From: Polytrichum commune
Taxonomy: Eukaryota > Streptophyta > Polytrichopsida > Polytrichales > Polytrichaceae
DNA: 64,000 bases
Reading direction: 5' to 3'
Assembly (NCBI GenBank): GCA_950295325.1
Contig: OX485805.1
Coordinates: 29,065,501 to 29,129,500 of the forward strand
Below the pieces are notes generated by a model, which saw only the letters and a program-made list of their open reading frames with translations, was not told the origin of the DNA and searched no databases. Each line of letters begins with the position of its first letter. The first letter of the stretch is position 1. Below, piece after piece: positions 25,362-36,370 of this stretch. A program made the position numbers and the translations under genes.

Positions 25362-26384
25362 TTTGATCGTTACTTTAGGATTCAGCTGCAATCGTATGTA
25401 AAATTGGCGCATTGCCCTGTGCAATCTCTTCTTGATCACGCCGTTACGAATTGCGTAATCTGCTGGTGCGCTTCTTAGCTTCTGTGAGTACAAGAATCTG
25501 AGCCTAGGTGATGTGTAATTGCAAAGTAGGAAAGCAGTCTAGCTTTGAAACCCAATTTGGATGTTTCTTAGGGTTTGACATTATGCAATTTTTTCAGCGG
25601 CAATTCACAAAGCAGATGTGCATAGAATTGCCTCAATGGTGTGTAGTATCAGGCAATGTCGTGATCACCATATCTGTTGTATCTGCTGATTCTCTTTTCA
25701 CTTCCTGTGAGAAGAGTTATCTGCGCCTGGAATGGTGTTGTGAGAGTGTCAATCCAGCAAGTGCTCTTAATTTCAATCCTGCAAACATATACTTAATGTG
25801 ATGTGTAATGTCAAAGTAAGCAAGAGCATTGAGATGATGTGTTATTTTCAGCGGCATGCACAAAGTGTGTTTGGTTAAAATTGATTCGCTGTCCTATTGA
25901 CAAATGATGCGATGTCCTTATCTCACTTTCACCAATTATGGCCAACTGGTGGTTCTTTCTGTTAAATTTTGATAGGACAATAATTTGCTCCTGGGCGGTG
26001 GATTGGTGGTGTGCATTTTGATAAATGTGTGTATGTTCTTAGGAATTGGTGGCATGCACAAAGCAGTCCTGCAAAAAATTATCTCGGTCCGTGTTTAATC
26101 TACATCCCTTTGTGTCCACAAAACTATGAAAGCAAGCCTGGTATGAGAGTGTTCTTAATCTCTCCCAACTGCATCTCCAGCATCCCTACTGCCGCAGAAG
26201 ACAATAATTTCTCTGGTTGATCTGTACCACTATTGCATGCTCTAAGTTGAGGTTTCGGGAAGGATTACACTAGTCTAATCAAACTGTGCACATGATTTAA
26301 GAATTACTTTGTAATTAGTATTCTGATATTTGGCTCCTGGAATTTGACAGGGGGGACAGTGGTACTCTCTGAAGGAGGAATTTA

Positions 26385-27758
26385 ATGAAAATGCCAAACA
26401 TGGAGAAGTCCGGAACTATGACTGTTCAGCCGAGGCATGCAGAGGTGTTTGCAGCTATGTTGGAACCTGGGAATGGTGATCAAGCATACACCTCCATGCG
26501 CCGGCTGTTACTTTACAGGAAGGCACTTGCCAACAAGCTTATACGGCAGAACTGGGAACTCAATGGCAAGGGCTATGTGGCATTTCACGAGTATGTGCGC
26601 CATTTGAAAAAGCTTGAAAGTGCACAAAACTCTCATCCAACAAGTCCCATGAGTACACAGGCAGCTTCAGAGAGTGGGCCCTGGGCAGCTTATGAGAGAG
26701 GAAGCTGGAGCTCTAGTAAAGGGGGTCCGAGGAGTGAATCTGGGTTTCTAGAGACACCCTCCGATCCTGGTTACTCCTTTGTGGGCATGCACTGTGTCTT
26801 TGATGAATGTAAAGCATCAGTAAATGTTGTGAAATTTGGTCACATGAGTTCAGATCTGTTAGCATACGCAGCCTCAAATGGCCTCATCACCCTTTGTAGT
26901 GTGGCGCATCCTCCACAAATCCTTCACCAGATGAAGGGGCATACAAAGGAAGTCACAGATATAGACTGGTCATCAAACAACCAGTATTTGAGTTCCTCCT
27001 CATTAGACAAAAGTGTACGGGTTTGGGATTGTCAGAGTGGAGAGTGTTTGCGTGTTATCTATGGCACAGCTCCCCAACTTTGTGTGCGATTTCATCCTGT
27101 AAACAACAACATTCTTCTTGTAGGCAATGGGAACAAGGATGTTTCTGCATTCAACTTCAGCACGGGGCGGATTATTCACAAGCTCTCGCTCGGCAGCAAC
27201 GTAACAGCGCTTGATGTTGATCATTCTGGTCACTTTGTATTTGCGGGAGATGCCAATGGGAGCATACACAGCATAAGCATCAAGATGGAGAATGGGAACT
27301 TTGTTATGCGGAGTGCACATCGATTAAGTTTGAAAGGGTTCCATAGAACTGCCACAACCACGATCCAGTTTCGGTCGTATTCTCGGGTGGCAGCTGGGCC
27401 AGTCCTGTTAGCTGCAACACAAGATGGGCTTCTACGTTTCTTCAGTGTGGCACTCCAGATTCAGGGTTACCTTTCCCTCAAGTGCTCTCTACAGCTTCCA
27501 CCCCGTGCTCGAAACATTCGGGCATCATTCTGTCCTCGATTATCTTTACAGAAAGGAGAATTCATTGTGTCAGGACATGAAGATACAAATGTATATTTTT
27601 ATGACTTTACACGCCCAAAGCATCCTTGCGTGAACAAGCTTCAAGGGCATGCGGTGCCTGTGGTTGGAGTTGCTTGGAATCATGGGGACAACCTGCTTGC
27701 ATCATCTGACTGTGAAGGTTTGGTGATTGTGTGGAAGCGTGCAAAAGCTGGCAGCTAG
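26385..27758 (+). CDS. WDR13: WDR13-type WD40-repeat protein
   Basis: A 457-residue intronless coding region. An N-terminal helical part (about 15-80; 'RRLLLYRKALANKLIRQN') and a Ser/Gly-rich linker (82-128) lead into a WD40 propeller (about 130-455). Visible repeat marks are GH at 185-186 with VRVWD at 211-215, GH at 397-398 with VYFYD, and GH at 421-422 with VIVW at 447-450. Family signatures shared with animal WDR13 are 'YSFVGMHCVFD' (130-140), 'FHPVNNNILLVGN', 'FAGDANGSI' and 'NKLQGHAVPV...LLASSDCEGLVIVW'. Length is close to human WDR13 (485). Animal WDR13 is a poorly characterised, mostly nuclear scaffold protein; a plant role is unknown. The start ATG at 26385 is followed by in-frame ATGs at codons 3 and 6. 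A leader intron is likely. Confidence 0.85.
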   Translation: MKMPNMEKSGTMTVQPRHAEVFAAMLEPGNGDQAYTSMRRLLLYRKALANKLIRQNWELNGKGYVAFHEYVRHLKKLESAQNSHPTSPMSTQAASESGPWAAYERGSWSSSKGGPRSESGFLETPSDPGYSFVGMHCVFDECKASVNVVKFGHMSSDLLAYAASNGLITLCSVAHPPQILHQMKGHTKEVTDIDWSSNNQYLSSSSLDKSVRVWDCQSGECLRVIYGTAPQLCVRFHPVNNNILLVGNGNKDVSAFNFSTGRIIHKLSLGSNVTALDVDHSGHFVFAGDANGSIHSISIKMENGNFVMRSAHRLSLKGFHRTATTTIQFRSYSRVAAGPVLLAATQDGLLRFFSVALQIQGYLSLKCSLQLPPRARNIRASFCPRLSLQKGEFIVSGHEDTNVYFYDFTRPKHPCVNKLQGHAVPVVGVAWNHGDNLLASSDCEGLVIVWKRAKAGS

Positions 27759-29018
27759 AATATCAGATTTCATCATCATTCAGTCTGCTCCAATCCCTGC
27801 ACTTAAAACAATCATGATTACGATTTGTGATCTGGAGACCAATTGATATATTCTGTGATTTGCATGCTGGAAGGAGTGTCGGTGCCTGAAGCAGGTTGTT
27901 GCAAGAAGCAAATCAGTACAGAACATGCGTTACAAATTACCAACAGGACTTGTGCTTGTCCTCCCTCTTCCTTCACTACAAGGTGGGGCTTGCGGTTTTC
28001 ATCAGATCCTAATTAATTCTTGCATTGACCTAGACATTTTTTTATGTACATACAGTTCAATTTGTTGGAGCGGGGATTGGCTATCTGATCCGTTGTAGTC
28101 CCCTAGCGGTGCCCACTTCTTGTGCCCTACTTCCAGAATCTGTCATACCCAACTCAAGTTTCAGGGATATGAAATTTTGAGAACCGTTCAGCTTCCTACT
28201 GGACATACATGAATAACAGCCTTCAATTTTTGTTGCAGGCAAGTGTTGGGGACTTGTCAAAACTCTTGTATGAGACGCACATTGAAAGCTTTTCTGATTT
28301 TGGTGAAATGGTTTGGTGCAGTTATTTCTTTGGCTGGTTGGCATGCTCATAAACTATTACATATTTGATTCTTTCAAGCCACAAATGCCCTCTTCGGCAA
28401 TCACTACAACAAGAGGGGTGCACACAGATGTGGATGGAGGTTGTGAACTCCAGCTGTGAAGTGGATGGAAAACTGTGATGTTTCTTTTTCCTCGTCCCCA
28501 CAGACAGGTGGAGGTCGGCAATTCTAAATGTGAGAGATACTTTAGAGTATGGTTGGAAGCAGTCAATAATCAAGGCTCTGAAAATAGCAGGCAATGTTCT
28601 CCATCCCCATAACAAATTGGAAGTGAATGAGTTTAGAGAGATCTGTGGATGTGCCAAAAGCCTTTATTCTGACATTATTAAAGTAGAGTTGATCTTTTTG
28701 CTCTATAAACTGACCAAGATCTCACTCAGTTTAATGCTTGGTCTCTATAGTCTTCCCAGTCATCAGGTTCATGTCCTCGCTAGCATATTTCCGAGTGCAA
28801 TAATTGTGATGCATCGTTTCCCGTGTTGCAGCACGCCATTCCACCAACAAGGAGAATATAACTGTGACAATTCATAGGATCGTGGCAGCTATACAAAGGT
28901 TGAATCCAAAAATCTCCTTGGGCTTAAAGTTTTAGGAAACTTTAGGTTCCCGAGAGGCATTTCCCCATCTCAATCTCAATTCTAATGTTAGGAAAAGACA
29001 GTTTATGTTAATTTTAGA
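27759..29018. other. 3' flank of WDR13, no further gene seen
   Basis: The first few hundred bases are probably the WDR13 3' untranslated region. No clear AATAAA was seen. Open frames at 28081-28877 on both strands overlap each other and show no domain, so none is called. Confidence 0.45.
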
Positions 29019-29073
29019 GGCGTTTACACACAACTGCTTGAGTGGTCGGTTGTAGTTGTGGTTCACCTTTGAC

Positions 29074-29509
29074 TGTAACTACACTGATTATCCCAATTAG
29101 TGAGTGCGGCATTAATCCCTGAAACATTACCTATTTTGCCAAGTCTCAGAATTAGTGACGGCTGAAGTTTTTACTGAGCGATACTAAATTCATGAATACA
29201 CACTCATTTACCACACATTTTTCAAGAAAATTAGTGTGTGTTTTAAGATGCTTGTAGAGTGATTAAAAATTTATATGCAACACATGTTTGTCATTGAAAA
29301 AAGTGCTAGGATGAATAATGTTGGTACTTTCAATGAATATTGTTGCTATGTATAGTGTTTTTAGTGAATAGTGCCAAGATGAACAATGCTTCCTAGATCT
29401 TTTGGTGGCATTAATTTCATAGTATAAAGAAATTTAGTATCACCTGCTCTAATTTCCCACACACACTATTAGCCCTCCCTCACTAATTGGGATAATCAAT
29501 GAAGTTACA
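29074..29509. mobile_element. 436-bp MITE
   Basis: Inverted ends: TGTAACTACACTGATTATCC on the left, and on the right the reverse complement of a near copy (TGTAACTTCATTGATTATCC), continuing through 'caattagtgag'. There is no open frame. Target duplication was not resolved. Confidence 0.65.
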
Positions 29510-29929
29510 TTTTTCTTGTTTACACACAAGTGTACATTGATGATGATTTGCATGTAGGGTACCCCTTGCTAACTTATTTGATATTCCATGCTATTTTAAA
29601 CAAATATTACTAAAATAACAAAATACAAGACTTCTAGTATTTGTTGTAGTTGCTATACAAATTAATAAACAAACTTATAAGCTTTTGTGATCTAGTTATG
29701 ACCCAAGATAATTTGCATGGGTAAAGAGGCCACCTAATTGCACATATTATTGTAGTTGTAGGTGAAGAGTGGATTTGACCTTAAAATATTGCTCCACCCT
29801 ATAGTTGCATTATGTGGAGTGGAGATAAAATAATTTATGGCATCTAGTGTAAAGTTGTCTAAGAGTAACGGCCTCCTACAAACCCTCACACATGTTTTGA
29901 CCTTGATATTCTTTCACGGTGCCACATAG

Positions 29930-31086
29930 TACCGTACGTTAAGGGCAGCTTCGGCACAAAATAATTCTAAAAATAGATGCCGAAAATTTTGGAAAATTAT
30001 TGACATTTTTTGCCGAATATAAAATTAATTAATTTTCAAAATTGCCGAAAAGTAAGAAATTTTAACTTCTCACTAGAATTTTACTTACACTGGAAGCATA
30101 TATGAATTTTGAAGGAGAGAAGCTGCTCCTTTTGTAATCAAGCTCAGTTACATTAGTCCACAAAGAATATGGGTTAAGAAAGACTCTAAGTGAGGCTTTT
30201 CAAATGTGTTGTACACAATTTTTTGGAGTCCAATTGAGCATAGAAGATGAAGTTTTATAGAATTTTGTCCAACTAACAAAAGTTGAGAAATCAAGTAATC
30301 TTCCACCTCCAACAAGTTTTGTGTCAAAATAAGTCTTTATGCGAAAGATATGGACAAAACATTCCAGCCGTGTAAAGATCAAAACATTAAAATGCGTTCA
30401 TAACAGTTTTTCAGAGCTCATTTGTGCATAGAAGATCAACATTTTTGGAATTTTGTTGCTCTAAGAAAAGTTTAGATTTCAAGTAATCTTCCACCTCCAA
30501 CAAGTTTTGTGTCAAAATAAGTCTTTATGTGAAAGATATGGACAAAACATTGCAGCCGTGTAAAGATCAAAAAATTAAAATGCGTTCATAACAGTTTTTC
30601 GGAGCTCATTTGTGCATAGAAGATCAACTTTTTTGGAATTTTGTTTCTCTAAGAAAAGTTTAGAAATCAAGTAATCTTTCACCTCCAACAAATTTTATGT
30701 CATTTGAAGACTCTATGCAAAAGTTATGCGTGTTATAAAAATGAAGTCTAACTAGGTGCTTCACCTCAAACTTTACATATCCCATATGCATTGTTGAACA
30801 CAACTCCACTCTACTTGTATAAAGCACAGAGCATTCTCAACTCTTCACAAAGTCGTGAAAGATTTATATCTTTTGTAAAACTCTTCACACAAATTGTGGA
30901 ATCGTGAATGAACATCCTTGTTTACTGTTAGATAATAACTTCTTGGATGTATGCCGAAATTGCATTATTAAACTATTTAAAATGCCGAAATTTTTAGTAA
31001 TTTTTTTTTTGCCGCCGAACACTGTTTTTTTACTTTTAATAATTATTCGGCAAGAGAGCGCCGAAGCTGCCCTTAACGTACGGTAG
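29930..31086. mobile_element. 1.16 kb TIR element with internal tandem repeats
   Basis: Both ends carry CCGTACGTTAAGGGCAGCTT CGGC as an inverted repeat of about 24 bp, and the subterminal regions are rich in GCCGAA on both sides. The middle holds a tandem repeat of period 188 bp (about 30200-30720). No transposase is seen. The symmetric GTAC core at the very ends may be target sequence. Superfamily is undecided. Confidence 0.65.
30200..30720. repeat. 188-bp tandem repeat, ~2.7 copies
   Basis: 'aatgcgttcataacag' occurs at 30391 and 30579. 'ttccacctccaacaag' and 'gcatagaagat' recur with the same spacing, and a more diverged unit starts near 30200. The copies at 30391-30578 and 30579-30720 are nearly identical at first and diverge towards the end. 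Confidence 0.8.
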
Positions 31087-31364
31087 TCGCAAACAAAATA
31101 GAACCAAAGAAAGTTGATGACAACCATCACAAGGTACAACCACCCTCGACTACTCCTTGTATCATAGGTGATAAGTAAGAGCACTTGTGGTTGTCATCAA
31201 TCCACCTTATCCCTCATGCCTCTCATAATTAGAGCCAAGGAAAGTAAAGTTCTACGACCATCAATAAATGTGGTTGTGGTTGTGGTTGTGTGTAAACACC
31301 TTATGTAGAGTGTGTTCTCTATCATGCATTCCCCTTTCTACCAATGACTCAAAGCCTGCATTGG

Positions 31365-31384
31365 ATATATATATATATATATAT
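31365..31384. repeat. (AT)n microsatellite
   Basis: About ten AT units just left of the long inverted-repeat element. Confidence 0.9.
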
Positions 31385-31759
31385 GCACTTGTTGCTCGTT
31401 TCCAACTTCCTTTATGGAACATATTATCTTAGCTTGTATGCTTCTCTAAGGTGATGTGAATGGGCCTTGTGTGATCGCAAGCAAGGTGGATCTACATCGT
31501 CGATCCACACAAGCCCATCCAACGATTTCAATTAGCATGCATGACGACTACCATTATGGACATGTTGCCATCAAGACAACAGAGTAGAGCATGTACTCGG
31601 GAACATGGTTGCCCAGGAATACAGTTAGAATTAGGGCTTATTTTCATGCTTTGTAGGCTTACTAGCATGTGGCAACTAGCTAGCTAGGTTAATCGGTTTC
31701 TAGGTATCTACTAATCCTCTTCTCACATAAGTACTTAAACTAGGCTAGGCCATTGAACA

Positions 31760-31960
31760 TGGAAAACCAACCGCTAGTTATAGATGAAGTAGTTGAGTTT
31801 GAGCAATAATTGGTTGAAGAGCAAGACTTTAGAAATATTACCCATCATTTTAGAGGAATCTATAGAATATATCCCAAATTTATAAAGGAATCCCAAAAGA
31901 TCACAACATGTAACCATTTGGACTTGGAAACACATGGATTTTGATGTCATGGTTCTTAAC
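31760..31960. repeat. Dispersed ~200-bp repeat, copy 2
   Basis: Same family as 7783-7960. Here it is part of the left inverted arm of the 3.2 kb element. Confidence 0.55.
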
Positions 31961-32116
31961 AAATGCTCAAACTTTAACTTGCCACTCGGTGAAACTAATT
32001 GTCATGATTACATAAGCCCTCTCACACAATTGGAATTTTCTTGTTTAAGTATCTAAATCTTATATTTATGTTGCTCAAGTGGGATATGTAAGTCAAGTGG
32101 ATCCAACGGAGGGAGA

Positions 32117-32290
32117 GAATTATTGTATACGAGCATATCTCTCATTCATCCAACATAAAAGCCTTTAAATAGTATGAAATATAGAGGTTACTTTATTTTG
32201 TTTAGTTGACACCGGAATTAGCTTTAAGGACTCCAAACTAGTCTTATGAATTGTTCTACTAGATGGATGAGATGCTACATTTAGTCAATA
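32117..32290. mobile_element. Partial copy of the 235-bp MITE
   Basis: 'gagaattattgtatacgagc', 'ctcattcatccaac' and 'aaaagcctttaaa' match the left half of 1803-2037 and 37339-37575. The right end is shortened ('agatggatgagatgcta'). Confidence 0.5.
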
Positions 32291-33359
32291 CATGTTTAGT
32301 TGAAGTATATGAAACATGACATGAGTGCAAGATGATTAGTGAATCCAAGTTGTGCATGTAGCCGTTCATCTTGTAATTATTGAGTTCCTATTTCACTATC
32401 GAAGCTAATATTGTCTTTCTTGTTTCATGATCGTTTACATCCCCATAATCAAGTTGCTTGTTGAGTCTATACGGGGTGTTATATATTGGCACATAACTTC
32501 CATTGTCTAATTAATACAAGTCTTGATTGAAATGTAAAAGATGGAAATCCATGGTTGTACTGTTGTTGGAGCCTCCACTTATTTATGTCATGGTATGCTA
32601 CACGGTGGACAAGCCATGTTGCACATAAGTCATTTCATGCCTCTACTTGATTCTTATTTATTTATTGGTCTTTTTAATACCAATTAACACATGTTTCATG
32701 TTCACTCTATGTTTCATGCCCGAAAATGAAAGCGGGTACAACTTCCAAAGGGTTTAAAACATAATTGCCGTATATGCAAAGACTTTAATTTAGTTTTATC
32801 TAGTTAATCTCCACCTCACGTACGAATTGTGCTTCAAAAGTGACCAAATGCAAATTGGAATTGGGAACAAATGGCAATAATGAGTCATTGGTTGGGAAGA
32901 TGAAGGAGATGCACTAGTAATATCATCGTGGAGTAATATTTCAACGATGCCACAAATAAATGGTACATTGGTAGCCTATCACGTTATAACAATTGCAAGG
33001 AGGGAGACTGCCCACAATCATAGAGCATAGAATTACAACACAATAGCAATTTCATTAAAAGCATTACATTTCCGGCTGAGAATATTTGGTTCGATTGATA
33101 ATAGACATACATATAAATTATGTATTGTAGGTGACACTAAGTATGATACAATTATTTACTAATGTATGTGGACCTTTTGTGGTCACTCTTCTTAACTAAA
33201 CATGTATATTTGACTAGTACATGGGCAAATCTTGAAGTTAGGTGTGGATTCTAATAAGTGTTAAAATATATAGACATGCTTGTCTTACAAGTTTATGTGA
33301 AGTTGGATTCAGTGCCCAAGCATGCTCCAAGGTCCTAAACCTCCATACCCAACATAGTA

Positions 33360-33560
33360 TTCGGGGAGATTTTTGGCTTAATTAGATGTCAAAGCCCATG
33401 TGTTTCCAAGTCCAACCGGTTACATGTTGTTGTGATCTTTCGGTTTCTCTTTATTATTTTGGGATATATTTTGTAAGTTTCTCTAAAATAATGGACAATT
33501 TTCTGGAAGTCTTGAACTTCAATTAGTTATTTCTCAAACTCAACCAGTTCATATGTAACT
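33360..33560. repeat. Dispersed ~200-bp repeat, copy 3 (inverted)
   Basis: Reverse complement of the family seen at 7783-7960. It pairs with 31760-31960 as part of the inverted arms. Confidence 0.55.
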
Positions 33561-33648
33561 AGTGATTGGTTCTCCTCATTCAATGGCTCAAAGTAGTTTA
33601 AGTCCATGTGTGAGAAAATAATTGGTACCTACCTAGTAAGCCCACTAA

Positions 33649-34150
33649 TGCCCCCTTCCCACTTGACTTTAGCTAAGCCTAAAAGATGGTTCTAAAAACA
33701 CGGCCTTCACACCTTCAACACTATCTAGTCCCAAGCCTAGTTGGCAAATGTTGTGGCATGGTTTAGAAGTGGAGGTTTTAAGCCTCAAACACCGACCTTC
33801 TCATCGGTACCTAGAGATGAGGCAAGAATGTAGGTTCTTTAAAAGTATCGCCTCTAGTCATTGTGATTGGTTGCTTTTAGTCTTAGCTATGAGTGCACAA
33901 GGAGCTTCATCAACAAAAACCAATGGCAAGATAGATGAGTAGTAAGGCATTTGGGGATGGGACAGAAACTATCCAACATATCATTGCTTGGTACATAAAA
34001 CAATGAACATGTTTGAAAACTACTTAACTAAAACCTACTAGAAAATCTCCGGAGTAAATTCTTGTAGGTGCATTGGGATAGCCAGATGCCTCCGCTATAA
34101 CCGAGAAAGCTTTACTTGGTTATTTGGTAAAGTTAGGTGGGAAGGGGGCA
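33649..34150. mobile_element. 502-bp PIF/Harbinger-like MITE, TAA duplication
   Basis: Ends TGCCCCCTTCCCACTTGAC and its near reverse complement; TAA lies on both sides (33646-33648 and 34151-34153). It is a second copy, in reverse orientation, of 14866-15395. It interrupts the right arm of the 3.2 kb element, so it inserted later. Confidence 0.75.
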
Positions 34151-34173
34151 TAACCTACCTACCTAGCTACCCA

Positions 34174-34397
34174 CTACACTAAATATGATATTTAGTGTGA
34201 CTTACTATTTGGAGTTACGCAATGCTATATCTACTTACTATACATCTCATATTTTACCAACAAATGTTAAATTGGTAGTTTGGACATTATAGAACATTGA
34301 CCACTTTGCATGGTAACAAAATTATTTCAATAGTAAAAAGATATAGCACCATGTAAAACCAAATAGTAAGTCACACTAAATATCATATTTGGTGTAG
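34174..34397. mobile_element. 224-bp MITE with ~60-bp inverted ends
   Basis: The left arm CTACACTAAATATGATATTT continues through 'gtgacttactatttgg', and the right arm is almost its exact reverse complement for about 60 bp. It is the same family as 15891-16147. A clean target duplication is not visible. Confidence 0.7.
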
Positions 34398-34985
34398 TAA
34401 GCAAGCCCAAGCTATCAAGCTACCTAGCTACCTAGCAAGCCCACCTATCTACCTAGTTGCTACAAGCCAGTAAGCCTACAAAATATGAAAATAGGCCTTG
34501 ACACCAACTGTATTCCTAGGCACATGCCTTATTTTGTTGCCTTGGTGGCAATGGGCCCCATAATGATAGTCGCCACGTAGGCTAACTAAGGCGTCAAATG
34601 GGCTTGTGTGGATTGATGGTGCGAATCCACCCTGCCCACAACCACACAAGGCTTATTCACAACGCCTTGGTGATGCAACTTGTGTAGCGCTCTATCTCCA
34701 ATAATAAAAGTGACTAACATGCGACAAGTGAATGCATGGAAAAGTTGCCATATTTAGGGTGCATAAGACCTCCCCAAGAACGTCATCAACACTATTCCAT
34801 TTGCAACCCCATAGAGCTTAGAATAGGAGCTAAGTAATGTTATGAGCAAGCACTTTGTTGCTACCATTTTTGATTGCGTGTTTATGCCCATTGTATGCAC
34901 ATGTAAATAGCCACATATTTATTGCCATGGTGTGAGGTCAGTTCGCATGCTAGCTAGTATATGCTAACTAAACTACAAGCACTAA

Positions 34986-35274
34986 GGGTGGGTTTCCATG
35001 TAGGCCGCTTGCCCACTAGATTCTAAATAATAGTGAGTTGAAGGCGTTCTTGTGAAGATAACAAAATTAACCAACCAACTATCCACATTCTAGTTGCCTA
35101 CTAGAATGTGGAGGGTTGTGGCCATGGGCTACTAGACTTCCATGCATCCAATAAACACTGGAAATAACAATAGTTGGTTAGCACATACGAACACTACCCC
35201 ACTAGATTCCATCTGCATTTTTCCTTATTCTCACCAAAGTCATGTGGGCAAGCGGCCTATCTGGAAAGTCATCC
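34986..35274. mobile_element. 289-bp MITE with TAA duplication
   Basis: The left end, GGGTGGGTTTCCATGTAGGC, continues 'cgcttgcccac'; the right end is its diverged reverse complement. TAA flanks both sides (34983-34985 and 35275-35277). The 100-bp element at 61071-61170 has the same ends and may be a shorter deletion derivative. Confidence 0.7.
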
Positions 35275-35599
35275 TAAGTTTATTGGCAACCACTAACTAA
35301 CTGCCCATGCCAACTTCCAAGTCGCCACTTGTAGGTGCCATGCAAATTAGTGTAGTTCATCATGCAACATTAGTGTAGTGTGATTCATCATGCCAACATT
35401 GAGTGTCATGTGACACCCTCTCTAGTTGCCACCTAGTGATTGCAAAACAAATCATGTGGATCGATGATGAATATTGTGGGGCACTAATTTTAGTGTATTG
35501 ATTTCTATTTCTCAAGGATCTAAGGGTTACACTAATTGACCTACTTGGCAGTTGCCTAAGTGTGTCAAGGATGATCTTACTTAGGAGTCACTTATCCTA

Positions 35600-36370
35600 A
35601 GGTGTGCATGTGTTATTTGGTTATCTTTCTTAATCATACACTTATATTTGATTGGTGTATGGTTAGGCGAGGATCAAATAACAAACACTGTAAATATACA
35701 TTGTTTATAAGAGATTGGATTTTGTCTTCAATATTTAATAAATACTCCACACTCAAGAGGTACTAGTGAACACAATTGAGAGGACCTAAGTATTCAAATA
35801 AGAAATCAACAAACATGCACTTTTAATAAGCACAACTAAAGTTATGGGAAGTCTTTGTTGATATTTCATCATACATTTGCTAATGCCACACAACTTTGAA
35901 GTTGTAAATATGATCAACATAAGATGGAGAACATGAAAAACAAACAAAATAACAATTGCATAGTACCTTACGGTAAGTATGCGCAACTATCCCGATCATG
36001 TTAGGTGACGTTCACCCAAGGTATGTGAGTGTTATTCAATCACAATTTTGTCAATCCAACACCTATATTTGATTGGTGTGTGGTTTGGTGAGGATCAAAT
36101 GACAAATACCACAGAAGGATATGTGTTTGGCTATGTCTTCGATTTATATAACTACTCCACACTCAATAATGAGCACAACTTGGGAGGATCATGTAGTCAT
36201 TTAAGAAACCAACAAACATGCACGTTCGATAACCATAGCCAAATAAGGGGAAGTCTAATTTTCAATCTGATTTTTGATGATGCTTCATCAAAGATTTGCT
36301 AATGCAACACAAGTTCATTGTGTAAATCTAATCGGTAGAAGCTGGAGAACATGAAAGAACGAACCCAATA
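35600..36370. repeat. ~410-bp tandem duplication, diverged
   Basis: Units at about 35600-35975 and 36018-36370 share 'cttatatttgattggtgt', 'gaggatcaaa', 'actccacactcaa', 'aacaaacatgcac' and 'gagaacatgaaa' in order. The first part of the unit also resembles sequence near 53490 and 62640, so one unit was probably a dispersed repeat that later duplicated. Confidence 0.65.

Larger units (their letters stand above)
22706..26384. other. Divergent upstream region of TTI2 and WDR13
   Basis: About 3.7 kb separates the divergent start codons. The first ~200 bp contain the TTI2-side telo-boxes. The middle (22.9-24.6 kb) is AT-rich, non-coding, with an AAC microsatellite at about 23969-23996. The stretch 24.7-26.3 kb probably contains the WDR13 5' leader and one or more leader introns: a GTAAGCAAG donor-like site is at 25157, a telo-box at 25353-25361, and an AG acceptor-like site precedes the start codon near 26358. 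The 101-codon open frame at 24668-24973 has no recognisable domain. Confidence 0.45.
29019..31302. mobile_element. Possible 2.3 kb element with GTTTACACACAAC ends
   Basis: The left end has GGCGTTTACACACAAC and the right end has the reverse complement of GGTGTTTACACACAAC, followed in both by GTTG-rich sequence. Two other elements lie inside (29074-29509 and 29930-31086). The matching target duplication is unclear, so this outer element is tentative. Confidence 0.4.
31443..34672. mobile_element. 3.2 kb element with long interrupted inverted arms
   Basis: The left arm (about 31443-31960) is matched in reverse complement by about 33360-33640 and 34400-34672. For example 'gatccacacaagcccat' on the left pairs with 'atgggcttgtgtggatt' on the right, and 'gtacttaaactaggct...ccattgaacatgg' pairs with 'ccattca...gtagtttaagtcc'. 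The right arm is split by two later insertions, 33649-34150 and 34174-34397. Long inverted arms suggest a MULE-like or foldback element. The core (31965-33350) has no transposase frame. Target duplications were not found. Confidence 0.55.

Noticed and set aside
27003-27320. 105-codon minus-strand frame inside WDR13
   Set aside because: Shadow of the well-supported WD40 coding sequence.
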